Shown here piece after piece: positions 1 to 9,943 of a DNA stretch of 64,000 bases. This DNA comes from Janibacter sp. A1S7 (GTDB taxonomy: Bacteria > Actinomycetota > Actinomycetes > Actinomycetales > Dermatophilaceae). A model generated the notes under the pieces. The model ran no database searches and was not told the DNA's origin. It worked only from the letters and a program-made list of their open reading frames with translations. Position 1 is the stretch's first letter, and every line of letters starts with the position of its first letter. Location: assembly GCF_037198315.1 (NCBI RefSeq), contig NZ_CP144913.1, positions 1,984,001 through 2,048,000 on the forward strand, written 5' to 3'. A program made the position numbers and the translations under genes.

Positions 1-189
1 GACGAGGTCCCGACCGATGCGCACCTTCTCGGCCCGCAGCTCGAGCAGGTCCCGCGACAGGGTCGCCTGGGTGACCTCGATGCCGTCGGCGGCGAGCAGC
101 GCGAGCAGCTCGGTCTGGCTGCGCACGGCGTGCTCGCGCAGCAGCTCGGTGATGCGCGCCTGTCGTCCGGGTCGGGTCGCGGGGATCAT
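1..189 (-). CDS. argR: Arginine repressor ArgR, N-terminal part (cut by window edge)
   Basis: Only the first 63 codons are present; the gene continues beyond base 1. The start ATG (187-189) overlaps the argF stop by 4 nt (ATGA), so it is the sixth gene of the arg operon. The visible part is the winged helix-turn-helix of ArgR: it starts [17 protein letters not shown] and carries the recognition-helix signature [13 protein letters not shown] around residues 36-48. ArgR hexamers bind ARG boxes when arginine is present and repress arginine synthesis; placement as last-but-few gene of argCJBDFR(GH) is normal for Actinobacteria. The oligomerisation and arginine-binding half cannot be judged here. 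Confidence 0.93.
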   Translation of the reverse strand, partial: MIPATRPGRQARITELLREHAVRSQTELLALLAADGIEVTQATLSRDLLELRAEKVRIGRDLV

Positions 190-1124
190 GACGAGGCGGT
201 CAGGAGGAAGGTCAGCAGGGCCTTCTGGGCGTGCAGGCGGTTCTCGGCCTCGTCCCAGACGACCGACTGGTCGCCATCGATGACCTCGGCCTCGATCTCC
301 AGGCCGCGGTAGGCGGGCAGGCAGTGCAGGACGATCGCGTCGCCGGCGGCGTGCCCGAGCAGCTCCCGGGTCACGGCGAAGGGAGCGAACGGCGAGGTCT
401 CGCCGGTGCGGTCGCCCTTCTCCCCCTCCTTGCCCATCGACACCCACGTGTCGGTCGCGACCACGTCGGCGCCGGTGACCGCCCCCACCGGGTCGTCGGT
501 GATCCGGACGGAACCGCCCTGCCCCGCGGCGATCGTCCGGGCCCGGGCGAGGATCTCGCCGTCCGGCTGGTGGGAGCCGGGGGTCCCGATGCGCACGTGC
601 ATCCCGGCCGTGGCACACGCGAGCAGGTACGAGTGGGCCATGTTGTTCGCCCCGTCACCGACGTAGGCGAGCGTGCGTCCCGTGGTGCCGCCCTTGTGCT
701 CACGGATCGTCAGCAGATCGGCGAGCAGCTGGCAGGGGTGGTACTCGTCGGTGAGCGCGTTGACGACCGGGACGTCGACGTGGGCAGCGAGCTCCTCGAG
801 GCGGTCCTGACCGTGGGTACGCCACACGATGGCGCTCACCTGGCGACCGACGACCCTGGCGACGTCGGCGACGGACTCACGCGTCCCGATCTGGGCCAGG
901 GCGCCGTCGACGGACACCGGGTGGCCCCCCAGCTCGGCCACACCCGCGGCGAAGGAGAGCTGGGTGCGCAACGTCGGCTTGTCGAAGATCAACGCGACGG
1001 CCTGAGGGCCGGCCAGGGGCTGCCGGGCGTGGCGCTCTGCCTTGAGTCGTTGCGCCAGGTCGAGCACACCGGACTGCTCGTGCGGGGTGAGGTCGTCGTC
1101 GGCGAGCAGGTGTCGGGTGGTCAT
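186..1124 (-). CDS. argF: Ornithine carbamoyltransferase
   Basis: 312 residues, normal family length. Joins carbamoyl phosphate to ornithine to give citrulline in the cytosol. The carbamoyl-phosphate loop reads [11 protein letters not shown] near residue 50 (T-L-R-T in place of the common S-T-R-T), and the ornithine-binding HCLPAYRG is near residue 272, where many homologues have HCLPAHRG. The C-terminus [15 protein letters not shown] is classic. ATG start chosen because it overlaps the argD stop by 4 nt, as at every junction in this operon; a longer reading frame continues upstream but lies inside argD in another frame. Confidence 0.96.
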   Translation of the reverse strand: MTTRHLLADDDLTPHEQSGVLDLAQRLKAERHARQPLAGPQAVALIFDKPTLRTQLSFAAGVAELGGHPVSVDGALAQIGTRESVADVARVVGRQVSAIVWRTHGQDRLEELAAHVDVPVVNALTDEYHPCQLLADLLTIREHKGGTTGRTLAYVGDGANNMAHSYLLACATAGMHVRIGTPGSHQPDGEILARARTIAAGQGGSVRITDDPVGAVTGADVVATDTWVSMGKEGEKGDRTGETSPFAPFAVTRELLGHAAGDAIVLHCLPAYRGLEIEAEVIDGDQSVVWDEAENRLHAQKALLTFLLTASS

Positions 1125-2338
1125 GGCGTCTCCGGGGTCGGCTCGGCTGCCTCGTCGAGGATCGCCGGGAGGGCGTCGACGAAGGTGGCGAGCTGGTCGG
1201 TGGTGATGATCAGGGGCGGCGCCAGACGCAGCGTGTCGGGCGCGACGGGATTGACGATGAAGCCGCGGGAGCGACACGTGGCAGCGACGGCCGGGGCGAT
1301 CGGCTCGGCCAGCCGGATCGCGCGCAGCAGGCCGGCTCCGCGCACGTCCGTGACCAGTGGGTGCCCGAGGGAGGTGACCCGCTCGGCGAGGAACTCCCCC
1401 GCCTGCACGGCGTGGTCGATCAGCCCCTCCGACTCGATCGTCGCGATGACGGCCAGGGCGGCACTGCAGGCCAGGGGGTTGCCGCCGAAGGTCGATCCGT
1501 GCTGGCCGGCGGTGAGCAGCCCGGTGACCTCGGGCCCGAAGGTGACCAGCCCCCCGATCGGCACCCCGCCCCCCAGCCCCTTGGCCACGGTCATCGCATC
1601 CGGGACGACACCCTCGAGCTGGTGGGCGAACCATGCTCCGGTGCGACCGACCCCGGTCTGGATCTCGTCGAGGACGAGCAGGGCTCCGGCCTCGCGGGTG
1701 ATCTCGCGGGCTTCGGCCAGGTAGCCGGTCGGGGTCGGGACCACGCCCGCCTCGCCCTGGATCGGCTCGAGCAGCACCATCGCGGTCTCCGGTCCGACGG
1801 CGGCGCGCAACGCGTCGAGGTCTCCCGCAGGCACGTGCGTGACCCCGGGCAGGAGCGGCTCGAAGGGGGCACGGTAGGCCTCCTTGTGGGTCAGGCTCAC
1901 CGCCCCCGTGGTGCGCCCGTGGAAGGCACCGGCCGCGGCGACGATGCCGGTGCGGCCCGTACGCCGGGAGAGCTTGATGGCCGTCTCGACCGCCTCGGAG
2001 CCGCTGTTGGCGAAGAAGACACCCGAGCCCTCGGGCGCCTGTGCGACGCGCAGCAGGGCCTCGGCCGCCCCGATCTGCGCGGGCGTGGTGAAGAAGTTGC
2101 TCACGTGCACGGCGGCACCGGCCTGCTGCGAGATCGCGGCCACCAGCTCCGGGTGGCCGTGCCCGAGGGCGTTGACGGCGATGCCGCCGAGAAGGTCGAG
2201 GTAACGGTTGCCGTCGATGTCCCACACGTAGGCACCGTCGCCGTGCGAGAGCACGAGGCCGGGCAGACCGAAGACGCCGATGTGGCTGGCACGGTACCGC
2301 TCCAGGAGTGCCTGCTGGTCCGGGGAGATGGTGGTCAT
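1121..2338 (-). CDS. argD: Acetylornithine aminotransferase
   Basis: 405 residues, class-III PLP aminotransferase. Transfers an amino group from glutamate to N-acetylglutamate semialdehyde, giving N-acetylornithine. Visible signatures: [14 protein letters not shown] with the PLP-ring Asp/Gln, and the Schiff-base lysine in [13 protein letters not shown] around residue 250. Starts with an ATG that overlaps the argB stop (ATGA) and ends in an ATGA overlap with argF, so it is translationally coupled on both sides. ArgD often also serves lysine synthesis; nothing in the sequence decides this. Confidence 0.96.
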   Translation of the reverse strand: MTTISPDQQALLERYRASHIGVFGLPGLVLSHGDGAYVWDIDGNRYLDLLGGIAVNALGHGHPELVAAISQQAGAAVHVSNFFTTPAQIGAAEALLRVAQAPEGSGVFFANSGSEAVETAIKLSRRTGRTGIVAAAGAFHGRTTGAVSLTHKEAYRAPFEPLLPGVTHVPAGDLDALRAAVGPETAMVLLEPIQGEAGVVPTPTGYLAEAREITREAGALLVLDEIQTGVGRTGAWFAHQLEGVVPDAMTVAKGLGGGVPIGGLVTFGPEVTGLLTAGQHGSTFGGNPLACSAALAVIATIESEGLIDHAVQAGEFLAERVTSLGHPLVTDVRGAGLLRAIRLAEPIAPAVAATCRSRGFIVNPVAPDTLRLAPPLIITTDQLATFVDALPAILDEAAEPTPETP

Positions 2339-3309
2339 GAGGGGCTGCCCTCTCCTTCTGCGTCGCCGCCGGTGTCCGTGGGGCGGGGCTCATCGGGCAC
2401 GATCATCGTCCCGAATCCCTCCGAGGTGAAGATCTCGAGCAGCATCGAGTGCGGCTGGCGTCCGTCGACGACGTGAGCCTGCGGCACTCCCTTCGTCACG
2501 GCACGGATGCAGGCCTCGAGCTTGGGGATCATGCCGGTGTCGACCCGGTCGAGCAGGTCACGGGCACCGGAGACGCTCAGGTGGGACAGGAGCGAGTCGC
2601 GGTCGGGCCAGTGCGCGTAGATGCCCTCGACGTCGGTGAGGACGACGAGCTTCTGGGCCTGCAGGGCCACGGCCAACGCAGAGGCCGCGGTGTCCGCGTT
2701 GACGTTGAGCACCTGGCCGTCGACGTCGAGGTCAGGGGCGATCGTCGACACGACGGGGATGCGGCCGGCGTCGAGGATGTCGAGGACTGCCCCGGGATCG
2801 ACGGACTCGACGTCACCGACGAGCCCGATGTCCACGCTCTCGCCGTCGACGTGGAGCTGGCGGCGGCGGCCGCCGAAGAGCCCGGCGTCCTCACCGGACA
2901 TGCCCACCGCGACGGGGCCGTGCTGGTTGAGCAGGCCGACGAGCTCACGACCGACCTGGCCGGTGAGCACCATGCGCACGACATCCATCACCTCGGGGGT
3001 GGTGACGCGCAGCCCGCCCTTGAACTCGCTCGCCAGGCCGAGGCGGTCGAGCATCGTCTGGATCTGGGGACCACCGCCGTGGACGACCACCGGACGCAGA
3101 CCGGCGTAGCGCAGGAAGACGATGTCCTTGGCGAAGGCCGCCTTGAGCGTCTCGTCGGTCATCGCGTTGCCGCCGTACTTGATCACGACGAGCGCCCCGC
3201 GGAACTGCTCGAGCCAGGGCAGCGCCTCGACGAGTGTCGTCGCCTTGCTCCGGGCCACGCGCAGTGCCGCGGCGTCGATGGCGCCGCGCAGGGTGGTGTC
3301 CGAGTGCAT
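2335..3309 (-). CDS. argB: Acetylglutamate kinase
   Basis: 324 residues. Phosphorylates N-acetylglutamate, the second and usually arginine-inhibited step. Amino-acid kinase fold: [10 protein letters not shown] near the N-terminus, VVHGGGPQI with the Gly-rich anion loop, and VLTDVEGIY in the ATP site. The start [11 protein letters not shown] is chosen over upstream in-frame codons because these would run deep into argJ and because the N-terminal helix seen in arginine-sensitive kinases begins here. About 34 nt separate it from argJ, the only loose junction in the operon; it overlaps argD by 4 nt. Confidence 0.95.
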   Translation of the reverse strand: MHSDTTLRGAIDAAALRVARSKATTLVEALPWLEQFRGALVVIKYGGNAMTDETLKAAFAKDIVFLRYAGLRPVVVHGGGPQIQTMLDRLGLASEFKGGLRVTTPEVMDVVRMVLTGQVGRELVGLLNQHGPVAVGMSGEDAGLFGGRRRQLHVDGESVDIGLVGDVESVDPGAVLDILDAGRIPVVSTIAPDLDVDGQVLNVNADTAASALAVALQAQKLVVLTDVEGIYAHWPDRDSLLSHLSVSGARDLLDRVDTGMIPKLEACIRAVTKGVPQAHVVDGRQPHSMLLEIFTSEGFGTMIVPDEPRPTDTGGDAEGEGSPS

Positions 3310-3343
3310 GTGGTGGTCTTCCTCGTGCGTCAGGTGGAGCGGG

Positions 3344-4495
3344 TCAGGTGGAGTAGGCCGAGTTCTCTTCGACGTAGTCATGGGTGAGGTCGTTGGTCCA
3401 CACGGTGACGTCCTCGAAGCCGGCGTGCAGGTCGACCTCGACCCGCACCTCTCGCTGCTCGAGGTCGACGCGCGAGCGGTCCTCCCCGACCCCACCGGCC
3501 CGGCACACCTGCACGTCGTTGATCGAGACGTCCAACTGGTGGGGGTCGAAAACCGCTCGCGTGGTTCCCACGGCGGCCAGCACGCGCCCCCAGTTGGGGT
3601 CCCTGCCGAAGATGGCGCACTTGAAGAGGTTGTTGCGTGCGATGCTGCGGGCGACCTCGAGGCCGTCCTCCTGCGACGCCGCGTTGCGCACGACGATCTC
3701 GATGTCGTGGTGGGCGCCCTCGGCGTCCCCGATGAGCTGGCGCGCCAGGTCGGCACACACCTGGCGGATCGCCTCGGTCAGGTCCGCCCGGGCGACGGTC
3801 ACGCCCGAGGCCCCGGAGGCCATGGTGAGGACCGTGTCGTTGGTGGACATGCAGCCATCGGAGTCGATCCGGTCGAACGTGGTGCGCGTCGCCTCCCGGA
3901 GTGCGGCATCGAGGTCCGCGGCGCTCGTCACGGCGTCGGTCGTGACGACCACGAGCATCGTGGCCAGCGCCGGGGCGAGCATCCCGGCCCCCTTCGCCAT
4001 GCCGCCGACGCTCCACCCGTCCCGGGCTGCGACAGCGGTCTTGGCCACCGTGTCGGTCGTCATGATCGCCTCGGCCGCCGCCGCTCCCCCGTCGTCACCG
4101 AGGGCACCGGCGGCAGCGGTCACGCCGGCGGTGACCGCGTCCATCGGCAGGAGTTCCCCGATCAGGCCGGTGCTGCACACGACGACGTCACCGGCGGAGA
4201 CGCCGAGCGCGGCAGCGGTGTGCTCGGCCGTCGTGTGGGTGTCGGTGAAGCCCTGGGTGCCGGTGCACGCGTTGGCGCCACCGGAGTTGAGCACGACGGC
4301 GTCGACGCGCCCGTCAGCAAGGACCTGGCGGGACCACGTCACGGGTGCCGCCTCGACACGGTTGCTGGTGAAGACCGCTGCCGCGTGGCGGTCGGGTCCG
4401 TCGTTGACGACGAGGGCGACATCCGGACGGCCGCTCGGCTTGAGGCCGGCGGTCACGCCCGAGGCGCGGAATCCTGCCGGGGTCGTCGCGCTCAC
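3344..4495 (-). CDS. argJ: Bifunctional glutamate N-acetyltransferase/ornithine acetyltransferase
   Basis: 383 residues from a GTG start that overlaps the argC stop (GTGA). ArgJ moves the acetyl group from N-acetylornithine to glutamate (cyclic pathway) and may also use acetyl-CoA. It is an Ntn-type protein that cleaves itself before a conserved Thr: the site is visible as LAPALATML with Thr179, preceded by KGAGM. The oxyanion-type segment SGGANACTG lies near residues 71-79. Presence of argJ rather than a separate argE agrees with the recycling route used by Actinobacteria. Whether it is mono- or bifunctional cannot be told from sequence alone. Confidence 0.95.
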   Translation of the reverse strand: MSATTPAGFRASGVTAGLKPSGRPDVALVVNDGPDRHAAAVFTSNRVEAAPVTWSRQVLADGRVDAVVLNSGGANACTGTQGFTDTHTTAEHTAAALGVSAGDVVVCSTGLIGELLPMDAVTAGVTAAAGALGDDGGAAAAEAIMTTDTVAKTAVAARDGWSVGGMAKGAGMLAPALATMLVVVTTDAVTSAADLDAALREATRTTFDRIDSDGCMSTNDTVLTMASGASGVTVARADLTEAIRQVCADLARQLIGDAEGAHHDIEIVVRNAASQEDGLEVARSIARNNLFKCAIFGRDPNWGRVLAAVGTTRAVFDPHQLDVSINDVQVCRAGGVGEDRSRVDLEQREVRVEVDLHAGFEDVTVWTNDLTHDYVEENSAYST

Positions 4496-5535
4496 GGCGC
4501 CACTCCGGTCATCGGCAGGCCGGTCGTCTCGGGGATGCCGAGCGCGAGGTTCATCGATTGCACGGCAGCGCCCGCGGTGCCCTTGGTCAGGTTGTCCTCG
4601 GCAGCGACGGCGACGACCCGACCGCTGCGCTCGTCGAGGGTGACCTGGACGTGGACGAGGTTGGACCCCACCACGCTGCCGGTGTGCGGCCACCGGCCCT
4701 CGGGCAGGAGGTGAACGAAGGGCTCGTCGGCGTACGCCTGCTCCCACACGGCGCGCACACCCGCCGCGTCCACGCCGTCGGCGGCACGGGCGGTCGTCGT
4801 GGCGAGGATGCCGCGTGGCATCGGAGCGAGGGTCGGGGTGAAGGAGACGCTGGCGGGCCGCCCGGCGGCCCGGGTGAAGTTGCGCTCGATCTCCGGGGTG
4901 TGCCGGTGCCCCCCGCCGACACCGTAGGGGCTCATCGCCCCCATGACCTCGGCACCGATGAGGTGGGGCTTGGTCGAGCGGCCGGCTCCGGAGCTGCCGG
5001 ACGCGGCGACGACCACGATGTCCTGGGGCTCGATCACGCCGGCGGCCAGCCCGGGCGCCAGCGCGAGGCTGATCGCCGTCGGATAACAGCCGGGCACGGA
5101 GATGCGCCCGGCCCCGACGAGATCCGCGCGGTGCTTCTCCCCGCCGGCGCGCACGAGCTCGGGGAGACCGTACGGCCACGTCCCGGCGAAGGGGGTGTCG
5201 TAGTAGTCCGTCCAGTCCTGCTCGTCGTCGAGCCGGAAGTCGGCGCCGCAGTCGATGACCGTCACCTCGGGCGGCAGCTGCTCGGCGATGGCCGCCGAGT
5301 AACCGTGCGGGAGTGCGAGGAAGACGACGTCGTGGCCGGCCAGCGCCTCCGCGCTCGTCGGCTGCAGGACGGTGTCGGCGACCGGCTGCAGGTGTGGCGC
5401 CAGATCGCCGAACCGGGCGCCGGCGTTGCCCGAGGCGGTCAGGGCACCCACCTCCACGTCAGGATGGGCCAGGAGGAGGCGGACGATCTCGGCGCCGGCG
5501 TAGCCACTGGCGCCGGCAACGGCTGCGGTGATCAT
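4492..5535 (-). CDS. argC: N-acetyl-gamma-glutamyl-phosphate reductase
   Basis: 347 residues, first gene of the operon. NADPH-dependent reduction of N-acetylglutamyl phosphate to the semialdehyde. The N-terminus has the Rossmann glycine loop [10 protein letters not shown] (7-16) and the catalytic cysteine is Cys150 in [26 protein letters not shown] forms part of the substrate pocket. The ATG lies 8 nt after a strong -10 box, with no room for a Shine-Dalgarno sequence, so the operon mRNA is probably leaderless. Ends in a GTGA overlap with argJ. Confidence 0.96.
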   Translation of the reverse strand: MITAAVAGASGYAGAEIVRLLLAHPDVEVGALTASGNAGARFGDLAPHLQPVADTVLQPTSAEALAGHDVVFLALPHGYSAAIAEQLPPEVTVIDCGADFRLDDEQDWTDYYDTPFAGTWPYGLPELVRAGGEKHRADLVGAGRISVPGCYPTAISLALAPGLAAGVIEPQDIVVVAASGSSGAGRSTKPHLIGAEVMGAMSPYGVGGGHRHTPEIERNFTRAAGRPASVSFTPTLAPMPRGILATTTARAADGVDAAGVRAVWEQAYADEPFVHLLPEGRWPHTGSVVGSNLVHVQVTLDERSGRVVAVAAEDNLTKGTAGAAVQSMNLALGIPETTGLPMTGVAP

Positions 5536-5543
5536 GATGAATG

Positions 5544-5572
5544 ACTATACGTGACAATGACAGTGCATGCAA
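5544..5572 (-). promoter_or_regulatory. Promoter of the arg operon, with possible ArgR operator
   Basis: On the minus strand TTGCAT (5572-5567), a 17-nt spacer and TATAGT (5549-5544) form a near-consensus sigma-70 promoter; the argC ATG begins 8 nt after the -10, so transcription should start at or within 1-2 nt of it. AT-rich pieces TGCATGCA (5564-5571) and TGAATG (5538-5543) flank and overlap the core and resemble halves of ARG boxes (TGCAT/TGAAT type). Operator assignment is an inference. Confidence 0.7.
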
Positions 5573-6304
5573 TCAGCGGAGCGGATCGTCCTCGCCGTAG
5601 GGGATCAACCCCACGGTGCGGTGCTCCGGCCCCAGGGTCGGCGTCGCCGCCAGGAGTGCCTCGACGGTGTCCGCGCCGGCACGGACCATGCGACCGGACC
5701 AGGCGTCCAGACGCCCGTCGGCCAGGGCGAGGAAGAGCTCGACCACATCTCTCGGGTCGGTCCAGTCGGTGCGGCCGTCGTGACGCGGCATCGACCGCGT
5801 CATGTCGGTGTACACCACTCCGGGAGCGAAGTCGAAGGCCAGCACGCCCTTGGCCTGCCCCGACTGGTGCGTCGAGCCGGTGATCCGGCCGAGCGCGGAC
5901 TTGCCGACGTTGTAGGCGGAGGCGACTTCACCCGACTTCGTACCGGAACCGGAGTTGAGGTTGATGATCCGACCGGAACCCTGCGCGAGCAGGGTCGGCA
6001 GCACCGCTCTGGTCATCAGGTAGGGACCCCGCACGTTGACCTCGATCGAGCGCCACCAGTCGTCCGGGTCGGACTCCTCGATCGGCACCTCGGCGTCGAT
6101 GGTGCCGGCGTTGTTGACGAGCAGGTCGATCCGCTCGTGCCTGGCGAGCACGTCATCGACCCACCGACGCACGGACGCGACATCGGTGACGTCGGCGACG
6201 GCACTCGACCCGCGCTCGACGCTCCAGCCGGCACCCTCCAGGGCGTCGGCGAGCACCTGACCGATCCCCCGCGACGCTCCGGTGACGACCGCGACCCCGG
6301 TCAT
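5573..6304 (-). CDS. SDR-family NAD(P)-dependent oxidoreductase
   Basis: 243 residues, classical short-chain dehydrogenase length. TGASRGIG near residues 8-15 is the cofactor loop, NNAG follows near residue 66, a Ser in LNSGSGT and the YNVGK (Tyr-x-x-x-Lys) pair near residue 150 complete the active site. The substrate is not evident. The ATG overlaps the pheT stop (ATGA), so it is read from the pheS-pheT transcript and then runs into the arg promoter 37 nt before argC. Such physical coupling does not by itself imply a role in tRNA charging. Confidence 0.85.
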   Translation of the reverse strand: MTGVAVVTGASRGIGQVLADALEGAGWSVERGSSAVADVTDVASVRRWVDDVLARHERIDLLVNNAGTIDAEVPIEESDPDDWWRSIEVNVRGPYLMTRAVLPTLLAQGSGRIINLNSGSGTKSGEVASAYNVGKSALGRITGSTHQSGQAKGVLAFDFAPGVVYTDMTRSMPRHDGRTDWTDPRDVVELFLALADGRLDAWSGRMVRAGADTVEALLAATPTLGPEHRTVGLIPYGEDDPLR

Positions 6305-8835
6305 CGTTGCCGGGCCCCCGTGGCCGATGCGGCAGCATCGACCGCCTTGTCGCGCAGCACGCTGACCTCCTCCGTCTTCAGCGTGCGGTCGGTGCGGAAG
6401 GTCAAGCGGTACGCCAGGGACTTGCGCCCCTCGCCCACCTGGTCACCTCGGTAGACGTCGAAGAGCGTCAGCGTCTCGAGTGCCTCACCGGCTCCCGAGC
6501 GCAGGGCCGATCCGACCGTGCTCGCGGGCACCGCCTCGTCGACCACGAGTGCGACATCGGTGTTGGCGACCGGGTGGGTCGACAGCGGAGCCGGTCGAAC
6601 CGGCTCCCCGGAGGCGTCGATGACCGCGTCGAGGTCGATCTCGGCCGCGACCGTGCGCTCGGGCAGCTCCAATCGGCCGACCGCCTTGGGGTGCAGCTCG
6701 CCGGCGTACCCCACGAGGGTCCCGTCGGACAGAGAGAGCGAGACGCACCGTCCGGGGTGGAAGGGCGTGCGCTCCGCGGCCGTCACCTGCAGGTCGAGAC
6801 CGAGGCAGGACCCGACGATCCGGGCCCAGCGGACGACGTCGGCGGCATCGACGGCCCGCGCCTGGCCCCATGGACCGGCCGGTACGGCATTCCCGGCGGC
6901 CGCGATGGCGACGTGCCTGGGCTGGCGGGGCACTCCCTTCGTGATCTGCTCGAGGTCCCCGGCGGAGGGCAACGCGCCACCCGGCGGCAGCGGAAGCGGA
7001 CGCACCCCCTCGGCGGTGACCAGGCCGATCTCGTACAGGGCGACATCGCGGTGACCCCGGGAGACGTTGCGGCGCAGCGTGTCGACGAGGGTGTCCAGGA
7101 CGGAGGTGCGCATCAGGGGCACCTCGTCCTGGAGTGGGTTGGCCAGGCGGACCGTCTCGCGGCGGGGGTCGTCCGCGGCATGGCCGAACTCGTCGTGTCG
7201 TTCGGCCCCGATGAAGGGGTAGGACAGCACCTCGACGACGCCGCTGCCGGCCAGGGAGCGCGCGACGACACGGCGGGCGCGCTGCTCGTGGGTCAGGCCG
7301 CGACCGGCGGTGGCACGCGGCACGACCGACGGGATCTGGTCGTAGCCGCGCACCCGGGCGACCTCCTCGACGAGGTCGGGACCGTCGACGAGGTCAGGGC
7401 GCCAGGTCGGAGGCGTCACGGTGAGCATCCCGCCGGCATCCGCGACGGTGCACCCGATCGCGGTGAGGGTCGCCACGACCTCTTCCTGCGGGTACTCGAG
7501 GCCGATGTAGCGGCTGGGCAGCTGCGGGTCGACGGAGAAGGCTCGCGGGACGATCGGTGAGCCCTCGTCCGTACCGGTCGGGTCCGCGCTGCCGCCACCG
7601 TGCTCGACGAGCAGGTCGACGGCCAGCTGGGCCGCGGCGGCCGCGATCGCCGGGTCGACACCGCGCTCGAACCGCTTGGACGCCTCCGTGGCCAGTCGGT
7701 GGCGACGGGCGGACCGAGCGACCGTGACGGGGTCGAAGTGGGCGGACTCGACGAGCACGTTGGTCGTCGAGGCGGAGACCTCGCTCGTCTCACCGCCCAT
7801 GACGCCGGCGATCGCCAGCGGGGTGGTGCCGCCGTCGGTGATGAGCAGGTCCGCGGGTGTGAGCTGACGCTCCACATCGTCCAGCGTCGTCAGCGTCTCG
7901 CCCGCTCGGGCCCGACGGACCTCGATCGCCCCGGAGAGCGAGTCGAGGTCGAAGGCGTGCAGCGGCTGGCCGAGGAGCATCATCACGTAGTTCGTGACGT
8001 CGACGGCCAGCGAGATGGGCCGCATGCCGACCTCGGTCAGGCGGCGACGCATCCACTCGGGGGAGGTCGCCGTCGCGTCGATGCCGCGGACCACCCGCGC
8101 GACGTAGCGGTCACAGCCGGGGACGCCGTCGATCGGTGCGTCGTCGGCCAGACGCACCTCGTAGCCGGGGCCGCTCGCGTCGGCGACCGCCAGGTCGGCC
8201 GGGTCACGGAAGGCGACTGCGGCGGAGAGGGCGTACTCCCGCGCGATCCCGCGCATGGAGAAGCAGTACCCGCGGTCCGGGGTGACGTTGACCTCCACCG
8301 TCTCCGCGTCGAGGCCGAGGACGGGGACGAGGTCCTCCCCCGGGGTGAGACCGGCGAGGACGTCCGGCCGCTCGGCCAGGTGGTCGGTGAGGACGATGAT
8401 CCCGTCATGGTCCTCCCCCAGCCCGAGCTCGAGCAGGGAGCAGATCATGCCGTCACTGACGTGCCCGTAGGTCTTGCGGGCGGAGATCTCGATGTTCCCG
8501 GGCAGGACACCACCGGGCAGGATCACCGCGACGAGGTCACCGACGTCGAAGTTGTGCGCACCGCAGACGATGCCCACACCCTCGTCCGCGGATCCGTGCA
8601 CGGCGTTCAACGACGCCCCGACGTCCACGTGACACCAGTTGATCGTCTTGCCGTTCTTCTGCTCCTCGGGCACGCGCGTGAGGACCCTGCCGACGACGAG
8701 GGGGCCGGTGACTCCGCCACCGTGGATCTCCTCCTCCTCGAGGCCGACGCGCACGAGGGTGGCGGCGACGTCCGCCCCCTTCGCACCGGGGTCGACGTCG
8801 GCCAGCTCACGCAGCCACTCGATGGGGGCCCGCAT
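6301..8835 (-). CDS. pheT: Phenylalanine-tRNA ligase beta subunit
   Basis: 844 residues, bacterial length. Forms the (alpha-beta)2 enzyme with PheS. Domains in order: N-terminal region, tRNA-binding EMAP/OB domain (about 40-160, with CGAHNFDVGD), B3/B4 editing domain (VDVTNYVMMLLGQPLHAFD, GVMGG), B5, the catalytic-like core and a C-terminal ferredoxin-fold anticodon-binding domain ending in YRLTFRTDRTLK. The ATG shares one base with the pheS stop (TGATG), giving coupled translation; the stop overlaps the following SDR gene. Confidence 0.96.
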   Translation of the reverse strand: MRAPIEWLRELADVDPGAKGADVAATLVRVGLEEEEIHGGGVTGPLVVGRVLTRVPEEQKNGKTINWCHVDVGASLNAVHGSADEGVGIVCGAHNFDVGDLVAVILPGGVLPGNIEISARKTYGHVSDGMICSLLELGLGEDHDGIIVLTDHLAERPDVLAGLTPGEDLVPVLGLDAETVEVNVTPDRGYCFSMRGIAREYALSAAVAFRDPADLAVADASGPGYEVRLADDAPIDGVPGCDRYVARVVRGIDATATSPEWMRRRLTEVGMRPISLAVDVTNYVMMLLGQPLHAFDLDSLSGAIEVRRARAGETLTTLDDVERQLTPADLLITDGGTTPLAIAGVMGGETSEVSASTTNVLVESAHFDPVTVARSARRHRLATEASKRFERGVDPAIAAAAAQLAVDLLVEHGGGSADPTGTDEGSPIVPRAFSVDPQLPSRYIGLEYPQEEVVATLTAIGCTVADAGGMLTVTPPTWRPDLVDGPDLVEEVARVRGYDQIPSVVPRATAGRGLTHEQRARRVVARSLAGSGVVEVLSYPFIGAERHDEFGHAADDPRRETVRLANPLQDEVPLMRTSVLDTLVDTLRRNVSRGHRDVALYEIGLVTAEGVRPLPLPPGGALPSAGDLEQITKGVPRQPRHVAIAAAGNAVPAGPWGQARAVDAADVVRWARIVGSCLGLDLQVTAAERTPFHPGRCVSLSLSDGTLVGYAGELHPKAVGRLELPERTVAAEIDLDAVIDASGEPVRPAPLSTHPVANTDVALVVDEAVPASTVGSALRSGAGEALETLTLFDVYRGDQVGEGRKSLAYRLTFRTDRTLKTEEVSVLRDKAVDAAASATGARQR

Positions 8836-9929
8836 CAGATCTCCATCCCGAACGCGGCCGAGAAGCGCACGTCTCCCTCGATGATGTCCCGCATGTCGGC
8901 GACACCGTGGCGCAGCATGAGCGAACGCTCGATGCCCAGGCCGAAGGCGAAGCCGGTGTACTCGTCCGGGTCGACCCCGCTCGCAGCGAGCACGCGGCGG
9001 TTGACCATGCCGGAGCCGCCGAGCTCGATCCAGCCGGTGCCGCCGCAGGTGCGGCAGGCACTGTCCCGACCACGACAGACCCAGCACTGGCAGTCGATCT
9101 CAGCGCTGGGTTCGGTGAAGGGGAAGAAGTTCGGCCGCAGTCGGGTGACGACCCCCTCGCCGAAGAGCCCCTGGACGAAGGTGTCCAGGGCTCCGCGCAG
9201 GTGCGCCATGGTGACGTCCTTGTCCACGACGAGACCCTCGAACTGGTGGAAGACCGGGGTGTGCGTCGCGTCGAGGTCGTCGGTGCGGAAGACCTTGCCC
9301 GGGCACAGCACGTAGATCGGCGGCTCACGGTCGAGCATCGTGCGGATCTGCACCGGTGAGGTGTGCGTCCTCAGGACGACACCCGCGTCGGCCGGCTCGA
9401 CGAAGAAGGTGTCCTGCTCGGCGCGGGCAGGGTGGTCCGGAGCGATGTTCAGGGCATCGAAGGTCAGCCACTCGGACTCGATCTCCGGCCCCTCGGCGAT
9501 CTCCCAGCCCATCCCGACGAAGATGTCCTCGACGCGCTCGGTGACCAGGCTGATCGGGTGCCGGGCACCCAGGCGCGGGTGCGCCCGCTCCACCGTCAGG
9601 TCGAGGGTCTCCTCGACGAGAATCCGCTCGTCCCGCTCCGCCTCCAGCTCGGCCTGCCGCGCCTTGAGGGCCTGGGCGACCTGACCGCGTGCCCGACCGA
9701 CGCGCTTGCCGGCGTCGGCCTTGGCGCTCGGTGGCAGCGCACCGATCTCTCGGTTGGCCAGCGCCAGCGGGGACTTGTCCCCCTGGTGGGTGGCGCGTGC
9801 TCGCTTCAGCTCGTCGAAGGTCGCAGCGTCCGCAACGGCAGCGAGGGCGGCCCGGACGGCCTCCTCGATCGTCTGCGGATCGAGCGCGGCGACCTCGACC
9901 GGGTCGTAGTTCGTGTTGGGTCCTGACAC
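8835..9929 (-). CDS. pheS: Phenylalanine-tRNA ligase alpha subunit
   Basis: 364 residues, class-II aminoacyl-tRNA synthetase catalytic subunit. N-terminal coiled coil (about 15-90) that binds tRNA, then motif 1 (GARHPISLVTERVEDIF), motif 2 (PGKVFRTDDLDATHTP.. region) and motif 3 (FGLGIERSLMLRHG near the end). GTG start; a TAGACT -10 box ends 8 nt upstream, so the mRNA is probably leaderless. A Cys-rich insert CQCWVCRGRDSACRTCGG (four Cys, zinc-ribbon like) is visible near residue 280, seen in other actinobacterial PheS proteins. Confidence 0.96.
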   Translation of the reverse strand: MSGPNTNYDPVEVAALDPQTIEEAVRAALAAVADAATFDELKRARATHQGDKSPLALANREIGALPPSAKADAGKRVGRARGQVAQALKARQAELEAERDERILVEETLDLTVERAHPRLGARHPISLVTERVEDIFVGMGWEIAEGPEIESEWLTFDALNIAPDHPARAEQDTFFVEPADAGVVLRTHTSPVQIRTMLDREPPIYVLCPGKVFRTDDLDATHTPVFHQFEGLVVDKDVTMAHLRGALDTFVQGLFGEGVVTRLRPNFFPFTEPSAEIDCQCWVCRGRDSACRTCGGTGWIELGGSGMVNRRVLAASGVDPDEYTGFAFGLGIERSLMLRHGVADMRDIIEGDVRFSAAFGMEI

Positions 9930-9937
9930 GGGGCCAG

Positions 9938-9943
9938 AGTCTA
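9938..9943 (-). promoter_or_regulatory. -10 box of pheS, overlapping the stop codon of the upstream gene
   Basis: Minus strand TAGACT ends 8 nt before the pheS GTG. Its first three bases are the TAG stop codon of the propeller-like gene. No good -35 hexamer is seen at 17 nt. The same hexamer stands before hisD, map, fasR and rnpB. Confidence 0.6.

Noticed and set aside
1124..2393. Long N-terminal extension of argF through argD
   Set aside because: The extension is argD read in another frame; OTCase begins at MTTRHLL with an ATGA overlap.
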